Positions 34,201-42,299 are shown, counted from the stretch's first letter. The stretch is DNA of 64,000 bases from Donghicola sp036139795 (GCA_036139795.1 JAYZYX010000038.1:43030-107029); one strand, 5' to 3'. Notes: generated by a model not told the origin, from the sequence alone. Translations and numbers: made by a program.

Positions 34201-35799
34201 GACCTGATCGCCCGTCTGCGCCACTCGACCAAGGGTGTGACCCTGATTTCGCCGCCGCCGCACCACGACATCTACTCGATCGAGGACCTTGCGCAGCTGA
34301 TCTACGACCTCAAGCAGATCAACCCGCGTTGTAAGGTCACCGTGAAGCTGGTTGCCTCGTCCGGTGTTGGCACAATCGCCGCCGGTGTGGCGAAGGCGAA
34401 AGCGGACGTGATCCTGATCTCGGGCCACAACGGTGGTACCGGTGCGTCGCCTGCGACCTCGATCAAATACGCGGGTCTGCCGTGGGAAATGGGTCTGACC
34501 GAAGCACATCAGGTTCTGGCTATGAACCACCTGCGTTCGCGCGTCACCCTGCGGACCGACGGCGGTCTGCGGACCGGTCGTGACATCGTCATGGCAGCGA
34601 TGATGGGTGCCGAGGAATACGGCATCGGCACCGCCGCCCTGATCGCGATGGGCTGTATCATGGTGCGTCAGTGTCAGTCGAACACCTGCCCCGTGGGCGT
34701 ATGTACGCAGGACGAAAGCCTGCGTGCCAAGTTCACCGGCAACGCGGACAAAGTGGTCAACCTGATCACCTTCTACGCACAGGAAGTTCGCGAGATTCTG
34801 GCAAGCATCGGTGCCCGTTCGATGGATGACGTCATCGGTCGCGCCGACCTGCTGAGCCAGGTCAGCCGTGGTGCCGCGCATCTGGACGATCTGGACCTGA
34901 ACCCGCTGCTGATCACTGTGGATGGCTCGGAAACCATCGAGTACGACCGGAGCCGTCCGCGCAACGTTGTGCCGGATACTCTGGACGCGGAAATCGTGAA
35001 GGATGCCGCGCGCTTCCTGAAGGATGGCGAGAAGATGCAGCTGAGCTATGCGGTGCAGAACACGCACCGTACGGTTGGTACCCGCACCTCGAGCCACATC
35101 GTGCAGAACTTTGGCATGCGCAACAGCCTGCAGCCTGACCACCTGACCGTGAAACTGCGCGGTTCGGCGGGCCAGTCGCTGGGTGCTTTCGCGGCCCCCG
35201 GTCTGAAGATCGAAGTGTCGGGTGATGCGAACGACTACGTGGGCAAAGGTCTGTCGGGTGGTACCGTTGTGGTCCGTCCGCCGATGGAAAGCCCGCTGGT
35301 TGCTGCCGACAACACCATCATCGGTAACACCGTTCTCTACGGTGCGACCGACGGCTACCTGTTCGCGGCTGGCCGCGCAGGCGAGCGTTTCGCGGTCCGT
35401 AACTCGGGTGCGAAAGTGGTGATCGAAGGCTGTGGTTCGAACGGTTGTGAATACATGACCGGCGGTGTGGCGGTTATCCTCGGTTCGATCGGTGCCAACT
35501 TTGGCGCGGGTATGACCGGCGGTATGGCTTACCTTTGGGACCCCGAGAACGAAGCGCCCCGTTGGCTGAACATGGAAACGCTGGTCACCTGCGTGCCCTC
35601 GCACCCCCATTGGGTCGAGCAGCTTAAGGGTCTGGTCGAGCGTCACTATGCCGAGACCAAGTCGCGTAAGGCAGAAGAGATCCTGCAGCACTGGGAAGAA
35701 AACCTGCCCAAGTTCGTGCAGGTCTGCCCGAAGGAGATGCTGGACAAGCTGACCTACCCGCTGGCCCCCGAAGGCCAAGAGGCGATCCCCGCGGAATAA
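31267..35799 (+). CDS. gltB: NADPH-glutamate synthase large (alpha) subunit
   Basis: 1510 residues, the expected size. The class II glutaminase domain should begin at C34 (EEHSSCGVGLVV) after removal of a 33-residue propeptide. A central domain and the FMN-binding synthase domain follow (GAKSDSGEGGEDPAHF, SGHNGGTGASP), with the iron-sulfur cysteines in CIMVRQCQSNTCPVGVC. The C-terminal GXGXG beta-helix domain includes GGTVVVRPP and YGATDGYLFAAGRAGERFAVRNSGA. It makes ammonia from glutamine and tunnels it to 2-oxoglutarate. An intrinsic terminator follows at 35825-35855. Confidence 0.98.
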   Translation: MQKFDENWVRAEEEKRKWMDENSLYRDAEEHSSCGVGLVVSIDGKPSRKVVEAGITALKAIWHRGAVDADGKTGDGAGIHVQIPVPFYYEQIRRTGHEPKKDELLAVGQVFLPRTDFGAQETCRTIVETEVLRMGHSIYGWRHVPVDVTCLGDKANATRPEIEQILISNAKGVDEETFERELYVIRRRIEKAAAAAQINGLYIASLSCRSIIYKGMMLAEQVAVFYPDLMDERFESAFAIYHQRYSTNTFPQWWLAQPFRMLAHNGEINTIKGNTNWMKSHEIRMASATFGDMAEDIKPIIATGASDSAALDAVFEVLVRAGRNAPMAKTMLVPESWSKQAVELPDAWRDMYAYCNAVMEPWDGPAALAMTDGRWVCAGLDRNGLRPMRYVVTGDGLLIAGSEAGMVPTNEATVVEKGALGPGQLLAVDMKTGKLFHDTEIKDTLAASQPFGEWVGKINELDEALGDIQEKALFTGAELRKRQIAAGYSMEELEQILAPMAEDGKEALASMGDDTPSAVLSAKYRPLSHYFRQNFSQVTNPPIDSLREYRVMSLKTRFGNLKNVLDESGSQTEILVLDSPFVGNAQFEELKNHFNAELIEIDCTFKPGDDLRTELARIRAEAEDAVRSGAGHIVLTDHTQNVEKVAMPMILATSAVHSHLTRKGLRTFCSLNVRSAECVDPHYFAVLIGCGATTVNPYLAEDSLADRIERGLLEGSLTENVSRYRDAIDQGLLKIMAKMGISVISSYRGGLNFEAVGLSRAMCAEYFPGLMSRISGIGVSGIQKKAEEVHAAGFKANRDVLPIGGFYKARRSGETHAWGANNMHLLQSACDRGSYELWKQYSALMKANPPIHLRDLLDIKPLGKAIPLEEVESITSIRKRFVTPGMSLGALSPEAHKTLNVAMNRIGAKSDSGEGGEDPAHFHPEPNGDNPSAKIKQVASGRFGVTAEYLNQCEELEIKVAQGAKPGEGGQLPGMKVTDLIARLRHSTKGVTLISPPPHHDIYSIEDLAQLIYDLKQINPRCKVTVKLVASSGVGTIAAGVAKAKADVILISGHNGGTGASPATSIKYAGLPWEMGLTEAHQVLAMNHLRSRVTLRTDGGLRTGRDIVMAAMMGAEEYGIGTAALIAMGCIMVRQCQSNTCPVGVCTQDESLRAKFTGNADKVVNLITFYAQEVREILASIGARSMDDVIGRADLLSQVSRGAAHLDDLDLNPLLITVDGSETIEYDRSRPRNVVPDTLDAEIVKDAARFLKDGEKMQLSYAVQNTHRTVGTRTSSHIVQNFGMRNSLQPDHLTVKLRGSAGQSLGAFAAPGLKIEVSGDANDYVGKGLSGGTVVVRPPMESPLVAADNTIIGNTVLYGATDGYLFAAGRAGERFAVRNSGAKVVIEGCGSNGCEYMTGGVAVILGSIGANFGAGMTGGMAYLWDPENEAPRWLNMETLVTCVPSHPHWVEQLKGLVERHYAETKSRKAEEILQHWEENLPKFVQVCPKEMLDKLTYPLAPEGQEAIPAE

Positions 35800-35824
35800 G
35801 GTCTTCCTGACTAGACAAAACAGA

Positions 35825-35855
35825 CCCCGCCAAGGCAGCTTGGCGGGGTTTTTCT
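35825..35855 (+). terminator. Intrinsic terminator after gltB
   Basis: CCCCGCCAAG and CTTGGCGGGG form a perfect 10-base stem with a four-base loop, followed by TTTTTCTTT, 25 bases past the gltB stop. Confidence 0.92.
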
Positions 35856-36012
35856 TTGCCTGATGGTTTGTGCGGGGTCGCTACGGTCGTGTGGTGCCGG
35901 ACAGAGCCGCCGTTTGACCCAAGTGACGAAGCGTATCGCGTGCGGGCAGGGCTTGTGTTCGGGAATTGGAATATGTTTCTTAGGTGTCTGGTCCGGTGAA
36001 TAGGAGACCTTG

Positions 36013-36624
36013 ATGACCAAAAGCGCGGACGAGGCCACCTTGGCCTTTTATGCCAGCGAAGCGCCCGATTACGTCGCCACAGGACGCGGCGGGATCAACC
36101 GGCATTTGGATCACTTTCTGACCAAGCTGGCGCCATCGTCCCGCGTGTTGGAGCTGGGATGTGGCAGCGGGCGGGATGCGCAAGCGTTTCTGGACGCGGG
36201 CCATATGGTCGATGCCACGGATGGCTCGGCCGCGATGGCCGCACAGGCCGAGGCGCGGCTGGGGCAACCGGTGCAGGTGATGCGCTTTGACCAGCTTGAG
36301 GCCGTGGGGTCTTATGATGCGGTCTGGGCCAGTGCCTCGTTGCTTCATGTGCCGCGTGCGGGGCTTCGGGATGTGCTGTGGCGTATCCATCGCGCCTTGC
36401 GGCCCGGCGGGTTGCACTATGCCAGCTATAAAGCCGGTGGCACCGAGGGGCGCGACACCTTGGGGCGTTACTATAACTATCTGACCGCCGCCGAGGCCGT
36501 GACGCTGTATCAATCCGTCGGCGATTGGAACGTGCTTGAGATCTTCGAGTATGTGGGCGGCGGCTATGACGGCGGTCAAGGCAAGTGGATCGCGCTGATC
36601 CTGCAAAAGCCCGCAATGCGCTGA
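36013..36624 (+). CDS. Class I SAM-dependent methyltransferase
   Basis: 203 residues from ATG 36013, five bases after a TAGGAGA ribosome-binding site. SAM-binding motif I is VLELGCGSGRDAQAFLDAGH (about 45-64), with motif II-like VDATDGSAAMAAQAEARLG and a later ASASLLHVPRAGLRDVLWRIHRALRPGG. The acceptor is unknown; small stand-alone methyltransferases of this type cannot be assigned from motifs. It appears to be a single-gene unit between the gltB terminator and a long gap. Confidence 0.85.
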   Translation: MTKSADEATLAFYASEAPDYVATGRGGINRHLDHFLTKLAPSSRVLELGCGSGRDAQAFLDAGHMVDATDGSAAMAAQAEARLGQPVQVMRFDQLEAVGSYDAVWASASLLHVPRAGLRDVLWRIHRALRPGGLHYASYKAGGTEGRDTLGRYYNYLTAAEAVTLYQSVGDWNVLEIFEYVGGGYDGGQGKWIALILQKPAMR

Positions 36625-36660
36625 GTCCGCACCAACTTACCTAGCGTAAATCACAGTTAA

Positions 36661-36680
36661 CTATTGCTGATTTGCAATAG
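36661..36680. promoter_or_regulatory. Inverted repeat between methyltransferase and Hint gene
   Basis: CTATTGC-TGATTT-GCAATAG, a perfect seven-base-arm hairpin in an AT-rich 177-base gap. It lacks a T-run, so a terminator role is unproven. It could equally be an operator for the Hint-domain gene at 36802. Confidence 0.35.
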
Positions 36681-36801
36681 CACCCCACTCCAATGGATTC
36701 AGGGGTCGATTTCCTTTGCCTTTTGGTACGTTCGTAAGAATAGTTAACGATACAAAATAATAAGAATCATATCCGAGCGAGCAGTACAGAGGCACAGCAA
36801 G

Positions 36802-37728
36802 ATGCCCACGCAATATTCGGATCAGTTTTACTACATGGACCCCGCGAATCCACCAGCGCGGGGAACGAGACTGATCGCGCAAGACCGCAGTTTTACTGAC
36901 GGTAACGATAACTATGAGGTTGATGCCAGTGGGGCGGATACCTTTAACGGAGACCGCATTTATGCGGTCTACAAGGGCGACGTAATTACGGTGCGCTATG
37001 ATGACGGTTCGATCCACCGCATCACTGGCGTGACCTTTTACGTCATTACATCATCTAATCAGCGCTATCAGGTCTTTACACCGACCGATGATACGGTGCT
37101 GGAAGATGCAACATTAATCCGTGCTGACAGTTGGGTGCCGGATTCGACTCAGGTTGATCTGCCCGAACTGGGGCCGCCGTGCTTTACGCCCGGTGTGATG
37201 ATTGACACCGAAAGCGGGCCGCGTCCTGTTGAGGATATTCGCATCGGTGATCTGGTCTGGACCCTGGATCACGGTTTGCAGTCGGTTCGCTGGATCGGGA
37301 ACACCACGGTGCGGGGCCATGGCGCCTTTGCGCCGGTTCTGGTGCGGGCGGGGGCCTTGGGCAACAGTGCCGATATGCTGGTCAGCCAGCAGCACCGCTT
37401 TATGCTGTCCGACTGGCGGGCCGAGTTGCTGATTGGCGAGCCCGAGGTTCTGGTGGCCGCCAAACATCTGGTGAACGGGCGCGATGTGACGCTGGCTCCG
37501 CAGCCGCATGTGACCTACATCCACCTGATGTTCGACCGTCATGAGATTGTTTTTGCCGAGGATGCGCCGACCGAAAGCTTTTTCGCCGGTGGCGTGATGG
37601 CTGATGGCATGGAAGAGGTTCAACGCGAGTTGTCAGCCCTGTTTCCCGAGGTCGAGCAGATGGCCAGCGCCTGTGTTCTGGCCCGTCCCAATGTGAAACG
37701 GTATGAGGCAACCGCGCTGATGGCTTGA
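36802..37728 (+). CDS. Hint-domain (Hedgehog/intein-type) protein
   Basis: 308 residues. The C-terminal part from C127 (PPCFTPGVMIDTESGPRPVEDIRIGDLVWTLDHGLQSVRWIG) matches the Hint_2 domain found in many Roseobacter proteins, including the start cysteine, the block with QQHRF and a late HEIVFAEDAPTESFFAG segment. The ~126 residues before it have no recognisable domain, signal peptide or RTX repeats. Hint domains can cleave themselves at the N-terminal cysteine; whether this one does, and what it releases, is unknown. It is preceded by an AT-rich gap. Confidence 0.82.
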   Translation: MPTQYSDQFYYMDPANPPARGTRLIAQDRSFTDGNDNYEVDASGADTFNGDRIYAVYKGDVITVRYDDGSIHRITGVTFYVITSSNQRYQVFTPTDDTVLEDATLIRADSWVPDSTQVDLPELGPPCFTPGVMIDTESGPRPVEDIRIGDLVWTLDHGLQSVRWIGNTTVRGHGAFAPVLVRAGALGNSADMLVSQQHRFMLSDWRAELLIGEPEVLVAAKHLVNGRDVTLAPQPHVTYIHLMFDRHEIVFAEDAPTESFFAGGVMADGMEEVQRELSALFPEVEQMASACVLARPNVKRYEATALMA

Positions 37729-37759
37729 CCCCTGCGTATGGGCGGGCTTACTGGCAGGT

Positions 37760-38494
37760 ATGGCAAAGAGCACAAAGAAAAAGACCACAGGGCGTAAGTC
37801 TAAGGGCAAGGTTGCACCGCGCAGTTTCCGGCAGCGTTTGCGCGGCTGGCTGCGGTATGGCCTGTTCGGTGTGATCGGGCTGTTGGCGCTGGCGGTGATC
37901 CTGCCTGCCTATATCAACCCGCCCCGTGGCCCCTATATCATCGCGGAATCCGTTCGTCTGGGCAGCGTTGACCGCGCCTGGACCCCGATGGAACAGATCG
38001 CCCCTGTGATGGCACGCTCGGTCGTGGCGGCCGAGGATGCCAATTTCTGCAAGCACTGGGGCTTTGACATGGGCGCGATCCGCAGCGCCATCGAGGACGG
38101 CGGGAACCGCGGCGCCTCGACCCTGACGCAGCAGGTGGTGAAGAATGTCTACCTTTGGCAAGGGCGTAGCTGGCCCCGCAAGGCGCTGGAGGCGCTGTTG
38201 ACCCCGCTGGTCGAGGCTGCGTGGAGCAAACGGCGCATTCTGGAAGTCTATTTGAATGTGGCCGAGTTCGATGAAGGCGTCTTTGGCGTTGATGCGGCGG
38301 CGCGGAACTACTTTGGAACCTCGCCCGAGGCGCTGACCGCGCGGGAGGCGGCGCTGCTGGCGGCGTTGTTGCCTGACCCGAAGGATCGGGATGCGGCCAA
38401 CCCGTCGAAATTCGTCTCTCGCCGTGCGACACAGATCGCCGATGGGGCCGCGACCATTGCCCGTGACGGGCGTGCGGCCTGTTTCGAGGATTGA
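37760..38494 (+). CDS. mtgA: Monofunctional biosynthetic peptidoglycan transglycosylase
   Basis: 244 residues: a Lys/Arg-rich cytoplasmic tail, one membrane anchor (about 33-53: YGLFGVIGLLALAVILPAYI), then a GT51 domain with SVVAAEDANFCKHWGFD (catalytic Glu in the AAED motif), RGASTLTQQVVKNVYLW and KRRILEVYLNVAEFDEGVFGVDAAARNYFG. It polymerises lipid II into glycan strands without transpeptidase activity. Confidence 0.95.
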   Translation: MAKSTKKKTTGRKSKGKVAPRSFRQRLRGWLRYGLFGVIGLLALAVILPAYINPPRGPYIIAESVRLGSVDRAWTPMEQIAPVMARSVVAAEDANFCKHWGFDMGAIRSAIEDGGNRGASTLTQQVVKNVYLWQGRSWPRKALEALLTPLVEAAWSKRRILEVYLNVAEFDEGVFGVDAAARNYFGTSPEALTAREAALLAALLPDPKDRDAANPSKFVSRRATQIADGAATIARDGRAACFED

Positions 38495-38551
38495 AAACCC
38501 CTTGCGGGACAGGCATTGATGGTCTGGCCCCCTTAGTCATCTGATCGAGAT

Positions 38552-39220
38552 ATGATGAACCGTCTGTATCACGTCCCCCTGTCGCCCTTTTGCCGGAAAG
38601 TCCGTTTGGTGCTGGCCGAAAAGCGTATCGAAGTGGAGTTGGTGGAAGAGCGGTATTGGGAAATGCAGCCCGATTTCATGCGCCGCAACCCTGCGGGCAA
38701 AGTGCCGGTGCTGAAGCTGGACGGGCGCACCCTGACCGAGAGCATGGCGATCTGCGAGTATGTGGATGAGCTGTACCCCGAGCCGTCGCTGATGCCCCAG
38801 TCCGCCGAGGGCCGCTATGAGGTGCGCCGCTTGGTCAGTTGGTTCGATGACAAATTCCACCATGATGTGACCGCGAACCTTCTGTATGAGCGGGTGAACC
38901 GCAAGCTGATGAAGACCGGCTATCCCGACAGTCGCGCGGTGAAGCTGGGTGCGCAGCGGATCAAGTACCATCTGGATTACATGGCGTGGCTACTGGATCA
39001 CCGCCGCTGGCTGGCCGGTGACCGCATGACGCTGGCAGATTTCGCGGCGGCGGCGCATCTGAGTTCTCTGGATTATATCAGCGACGTGGACTGGAACCGC
39101 AGTGATGTGGTTAAGGACTGGTACGCCAAGATCAAATCGCGCCCTGCCTTCCGCAGCATTCTGGCCGATCAGGTTCCGGGCTTTCCGCCCCCTGCCCATT
39201 ATGCCGATCTGGATTTCTAA
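38552..39220 (+). CDS. Glutathione S-transferase family protein
   Basis: 222 residues; ATGs at 38552 and 38555 are both possible. The N-terminal thioredoxin-like domain has SPFCRKVRLVLAEKRI with a candidate active-site Ser/Cys, the PAGKVPVLKLDGRTLTES cis-proline and ES glutathione-binding motif, followed by an all-helical C-terminal domain (WLAGDRMTLADFAAAAHLSSLDYI). The physiological substrate is unknown. It is followed by a G/C-rich hairpin that belongs to a dispersed repeat. Confidence 0.88.
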   Translation: MMNRLYHVPLSPFCRKVRLVLAEKRIEVELVEERYWEMQPDFMRRNPAGKVPVLKLDGRTLTESMAICEYVDELYPEPSLMPQSAEGRYEVRRLVSWFDDKFHHDVTANLLYERVNRKLMKTGYPDSRAVKLGAQRIKYHLDYMAWLLDHRRWLAGDRMTLADFAAAAHLSSLDYISDVDWNRSDVVKDWYAKIKSRPAFRSILADQVPGFPPPAHYADLDF

Positions 39221-39241
39221 TCTTAGGTCTTTGGGGCAAGG

Positions 39242-39288
39242 CTGGGGGCGCTGCCCCCAGACCCCCGAGGTATTTGTGCCAAGATGAA
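39242..39288 (+). repeat. Dispersed repeat element with hairpin, copy 2 (contains the queG start codon)
   Basis: A hairpin CTGGGGGC-GCT-GCCCCCAG (39242-39260) is followed by ACCCCC and a core GAGGTATTTGTGCCAAGATG plus AA (39267-39288), which matches the copy at 7514-7535 at 21 of 22 positions. The ATG within the core (39284) is the start codon of queG. The hairpin may terminate the GST transcript. Confidence 0.7.
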
Positions 39289-40318
39289 TGGGGCGGCGCT
39301 GAAAGAGGCTTTGGTAGCGGCGGCCTTGGCGGAGGGGTTCTCCTTGGTAAGGGTGTGCCGTCCTTGGGATGTGCCGGAGGTTCCGGCCCGTTTGGAGGCC
39401 TTTGTGGCGGCGGGCTATCACGGGCAGATGGGCTGGATGGAAGAGCGCATGTCGTGGCGCGGTGATCCGTCGGCTTTGTGGCCCGAGGCGCGGTCGGTGA
39501 TTGTGCTGGGCGAGAGCTATACCCCCGAAGAAGATCCGATGGATGTGGTGGGTTTGCCGGATCGTGCTGCGATTTCCGTTTATGCCCGCGGTAAGGATTA
39601 TCATGATCTGGTGAAGAAACGCCTAAAGCGTCTGGCCCGTTGGCTGATTGCCGAGGCGGGCGGCGAGGTGAAGGTGTTTGTGGATACCGCGCCGGTGCCG
39701 GAGAAGGCTTTGGGGCAGGCGGCGGGTCTTGGCTGGCAGGGCAAGCACACCAATCTGGTCAGTCGCGAGATGGGGAACTGGTTCTTTATCGGCTCGGTCT
39801 TTACGACGATTGATCTGCCGGTGGATGGGCCTGAGGTGGATCACTGCGGATCGTGCAGCCGCTGTTTGCAGGCCTGCCCGACCGAGGCATTTGTGGCACC
39901 TTATCAGATGGATGCGCGGCGCTGCATTTCCTATCTGACGATCGAGCAGAAGGGGCCGGTGCCGTTGGAGTTGCGCGAGCGGCTTGGGAACCGGATTTAT
40001 GGCTGTGACGATTGCCTGGCGGCTTGCCCGTGGAACAAGTTTGCCGTTGAGGCCCGCGAGATGCGATATGCGGCCCGTGAGGGGACTGTTGCACCGCCTT
40101 TGGCGGAACTGGCGGCACTGGATGATGCGGCGTTCCGCGAGAGATTCTCGGGCAGTCCGATCAAGCGGATCGGGCGCGGGCGGTTCGTGCGCAACGTGCT
40201 GTATGCAATCGGAAATTCGGGAGATCCGTCGCTGGGAAAGGTGGCCACCGCGCTGGTGGAAGACCCCGATGAGGACGTGGCCGATGCAGCGCGGTGGGCT
40301 TCCTTACGACTGGTGTAA
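39284..40318 (+). CDS. queG: Epoxyqueuosine reductase QueG
   Basis: 344 residues. A corrinoid-binding N-terminal region includes VFVDTAPVPEKALGQAAGLGWQGKHTNLV. Two 4Fe-4S clusters are bound by CGSCSRCLQACP (about 189-200) and CDDCLAACPW (about 241-250), and a HEAT-like C-terminus follows. It reduces epoxyqueuosine to queuosine in tRNAs with GUN anticodons. The start ATG is inside the repeat element; the N-terminus it gives (MNGAALKEALVAAALAEGF) fits the family, and no clear ribosome-binding site precedes it. Confidence 0.95.
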   Translation: MNGAALKEALVAAALAEGFSLVRVCRPWDVPEVPARLEAFVAAGYHGQMGWMEERMSWRGDPSALWPEARSVIVLGESYTPEEDPMDVVGLPDRAAISVYARGKDYHDLVKKRLKRLARWLIAEAGGEVKVFVDTAPVPEKALGQAAGLGWQGKHTNLVSREMGNWFFIGSVFTTIDLPVDGPEVDHCGSCSRCLQACPTEAFVAPYQMDARRCISYLTIEQKGPVPLELRERLGNRIYGCDDCLAACPWNKFAVEAREMRYAAREGTVAPPLAELAALDDAAFRERFSGSPIKRIGRGRFVRNVLYAIGNSGDPSLGKVATALVEDPDEDVADAARWASLRLV

Positions 40319-40442
40319 ACATACGCTGCAACTGCGCGGCTGACCAGAGGCTATCACCGAAGTGTCAGGTAGGTTTCAAGGGCTTTGCCTTTGGCGGTTT
40401 TGGCCCCACATTATGGCGCAGCCCAGATAGGAGAATTGCCCC

Positions 40443-40892
40443 GTGAGCCGATATACCCGTGACCCCGATGTCGTGCAGGCGCTGGAGCCTGAAAGCTATT
40501 ACGTGACGCAGGAAAGCGGCACCGAGCGGCCCGGCACTGGCAAGTATCTGAACAACAAGGCGCCGGGGCTTTATGTGGATATCGTCTCGGGCGAGCCGCT
40601 GTTTGTGTCATCCTCTAAGTATGAATCCGGCTGTGGTTGGCCCAGTTTTACCCGCCCTGTGAGCGAGGACTTCATTCAGGAGCTGGTGGACACCAGTCAC
40701 GGGATGCGGCGGACCGAGGTGCGTTCGACCCACGGGGACAGCCACTTGGGTCATGTGTTTGATGATGGCCCGCAGGATCGGGGTGGTTTGCGGTACTGCA
40801 TCAACTCGGCCGCGCTGCGGTTTGTGCATCGCGATGATATGGTGGATGAGGGGTATGGGGATTACCTTTCCCTATTGGATGAGGAGCAATAA
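40443..40892 (+). CDS. msrB: Peptide-methionine (R)-S-oxide reductase MsrB
   Basis: 149 residues from a GTG at 40443, nine bases after a TAGGAG site. The catalytic cysteine is C119 in RYCINSAALRF, and a candidate recycling cysteine is C64 in ESGCGWPSF. The two CxxC zinc-binding pairs of many MsrB proteins are absent (the first is replaced by GLYVDIVSGEPLF), placing it in the zinc-free group. It reduces the R-epimer of methionine sulfoxide. Its TAA overlaps the next ATG by one base, coupling it to msrA. Confidence 0.95.
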   Translation: MSRYTRDPDVVQALEPESYYVTQESGTERPGTGKYLNNKAPGLYVDIVSGEPLFVSSSKYESGCGWPSFTRPVSEDFIQELVDTSHGMRRTEVRSTHGDSHLGHVFDDGPQDRGGLRYCINSAALRFVHRDDMVDEGYGDYLSLLDEEQ

Positions 40893-41404
40893 TGATGGCT
40901 GAAGAACGCGCTGTTCTGGCGGGCGGCTGTTTCTGGGGGATGCAGGATCTGATCCGCAAGCTGCCCGGGGTGCTGCGCACGCGGGTGGGGTACACGGGGG
41001 GCGATGTGGCCAATGCGACCTATCGCAACCATGGCACCCACGCGGAAGGGATCGAGATTTTCTTTGATCCGGCGAAGGTTGGATATCGCCAGTTGCTGGA
41101 GTTCTTTTTCCAGATCCATGATCCGACCACGTTGAACCGTCAGGGCAATGATCTGGGTCTAAGCTATCGCAGCGCGATCTACTATGTGGATGAGGCGCAG
41201 CGGCAGGTGGCGCTGGACACGATTGCGGATGTGGATGCCAGTGGCATCTGGCCGGGCAAGGTTGTGACCGAGGTCGAGCCTGTGAGTGATTTCTGGGAGG
41301 CCGAGCCAGAGCATCAGGATTATCTGGAGCGGCTGCCGAACGGCTACACCTGCCACTTCCCGCGCCCTGACTGGGTTTTACCAAAGCGGGATGCGGCGGA
41401 ATAA
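40892..41404 (+). CDS. msrA: Peptide-methionine (S)-S-oxide reductase MsrA
   Basis: 170 residues; two consecutive ATGs (40892, 40895) can start it. The catalytic GCFWGMQDLIRKLPGV contains the active-site cysteine (C13 from the first Met), followed by RVGYTGGDVANATYRNHGTHAEGIEI and FFFQIHDPTTLNRQGNDLGLSYRSAIYY. It reduces the S-epimer of methionine sulfoxide, complementing the coupled msrB. Confidence 0.96.
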   Translation: MMAEERAVLAGGCFWGMQDLIRKLPGVLRTRVGYTGGDVANATYRNHGTHAEGIEIFFDPAKVGYRQLLEFFFQIHDPTTLNRQGNDLGLSYRSAIYYVDEAQRQVALDTIADVDASGIWPGKVVTEVEPVSDFWEAEPEHQDYLERLPNGYTCHFPRPDWVLPKRDAAE

Positions 41405-41427
41405 GCAGTGCAAAGAACATTATGTCG

Positions 41428-41450
41428 GGGCCCTTTGTGGCCCTGTCTTT
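41428..41450 (+). terminator. Weak terminator after msrA
   Basis: GGGCC and GGCCC pair across a six-base loop, followed by a T-rich TGTCTTTG stretch, between the convergent msrA and a beta-barrel gene. The stem is short, so confidence is low. Confidence 0.4.
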
Positions 41451-41453
41451 GTT

Positions 41454-42041
41454 TCAGAAGCGAAAGCCTGCGCTAAGCTGGGTGGTGGTGCTGTTCATCT
41501 TCCAGTCGGACGTGGTGGTGCTGTTGAAGTCCTGATGCCGGTGGCGCTTCATCTCTAGCCCGATCGAGAAATTGGGGGTCACCAGAAACTCTGCCCCGCC
41601 GCCGATGAAGGTGCCGCCGCCGGTGCGGATGTCCTCGATCTCGACGCGGCTGATGCCGGTGGTGACGTAGGGCAGCGTGCGCCCCAGATCGAGGCCGCCG
41701 CGCAGTTTCAGCAGGCTGAACGAGGCGACGTTCACGCTTGGAAAGGGCGCGACGTAAAGTTCTACATCTGTAGAGAGATGTTCGACCGCGGCGCCAAGGA
41801 CGAAGGAGCCGAAATCCTGATCGACGCCGATTTGAAGGCCGTTGATCTGCCCGTCCCCTTCCAGATCGACAAAGCCGCCTGTGGTCTTTGACATTGCGCT
41901 GCCGCTGCTGATGCCGATGTAAACTCCGGTCCAGTCCTGGTCTTGCAAGGTTGTTGTGGAACCGGTGGTTTGGGATGTTTCAGCGCCTGCGTTGGCCGCA
42001 CTTACCAATAGGATGGCCGCAGCCATCGCTTTGTAAAGCAT
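41454..42041 (-). CDS. Small outer-membrane beta-barrel protein 1
   Basis: 195 residues from the ATG at 42041, which gives a clean signal peptide (MLYKAMAAAILLVSAANAGAE) and lies behind a GGAAGGGG site; an upstream in-frame ATG at 42089 would spoil the signal. Mature part: WTGVYIGISSG, alternating beta-strand pattern, LRGGLDLGRTLPYVTTGISRVEI, and a terminal QLSAGFRF ending in Phe, the outer-membrane insertion signal. Porin/opacity-like fold; pore function is unproven. It is a paralogue of the next two minus-strand genes. Confidence 0.82.
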   Translation of the reverse strand: MLYKAMAAAILLVSAANAGAETSQTTGSTTTLQDQDWTGVYIGISSGSAMSKTTGGFVDLEGDGQINGLQIGVDQDFGSFVLGAAVEHLSTDVELYVAPFPSVNVASFSLLKLRGGLDLGRTLPYVTTGISRVEIEDIRTGGGTFIGGGAEFLVTPNFSIGLEMKRHRHQDFNSTTTSDWKMNSTTTQLSAGFRF

Positions 42042-42299
42042 CTCTGCCCCTTCCTGAAATGATGAGGATCGTGTCTCTTTGTAATACACGTTTTAATTGC
42101 AAAGTGTTGCGCATAAATGCAATCAAAAAGAGAGTTTGTCGGCGATCCTGTGCTGATGAGTTCAAGGTTTTGTGGGGTGTGCGCGTTGATTTGCGCAAAG
42201 TGGCTGTACAATAGCCTGCACAAATGCGGGTTTGTCTTTGCGGTGCCATGCATCGGAAAGATACCAATGGCGGCAGGCGTGCTGGTTCCCCTCCAGCAA
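42042..42299. other. Intergenic gap between beta-barrel genes 1 and 2
   Basis: AT-richer than the flanking genes. It should hold the promoter of the gene at 42041 on the minus strand. I see no gene or strong repeat in it. Confidence 0.4.

Noticed and set aside
32845..35778. 977-codon reading frame antisense to gltB
   Set aside because: A shadow of the GC-rich gltB codon pattern; the product is rich in His, Arg and Gln with no domain, and gltB is certain.
36661..37017. 118-codon minus-strand frame overlapping the Hint gene start
   Set aside because: It overlaps the supported Hint-domain gene and shows no family features.
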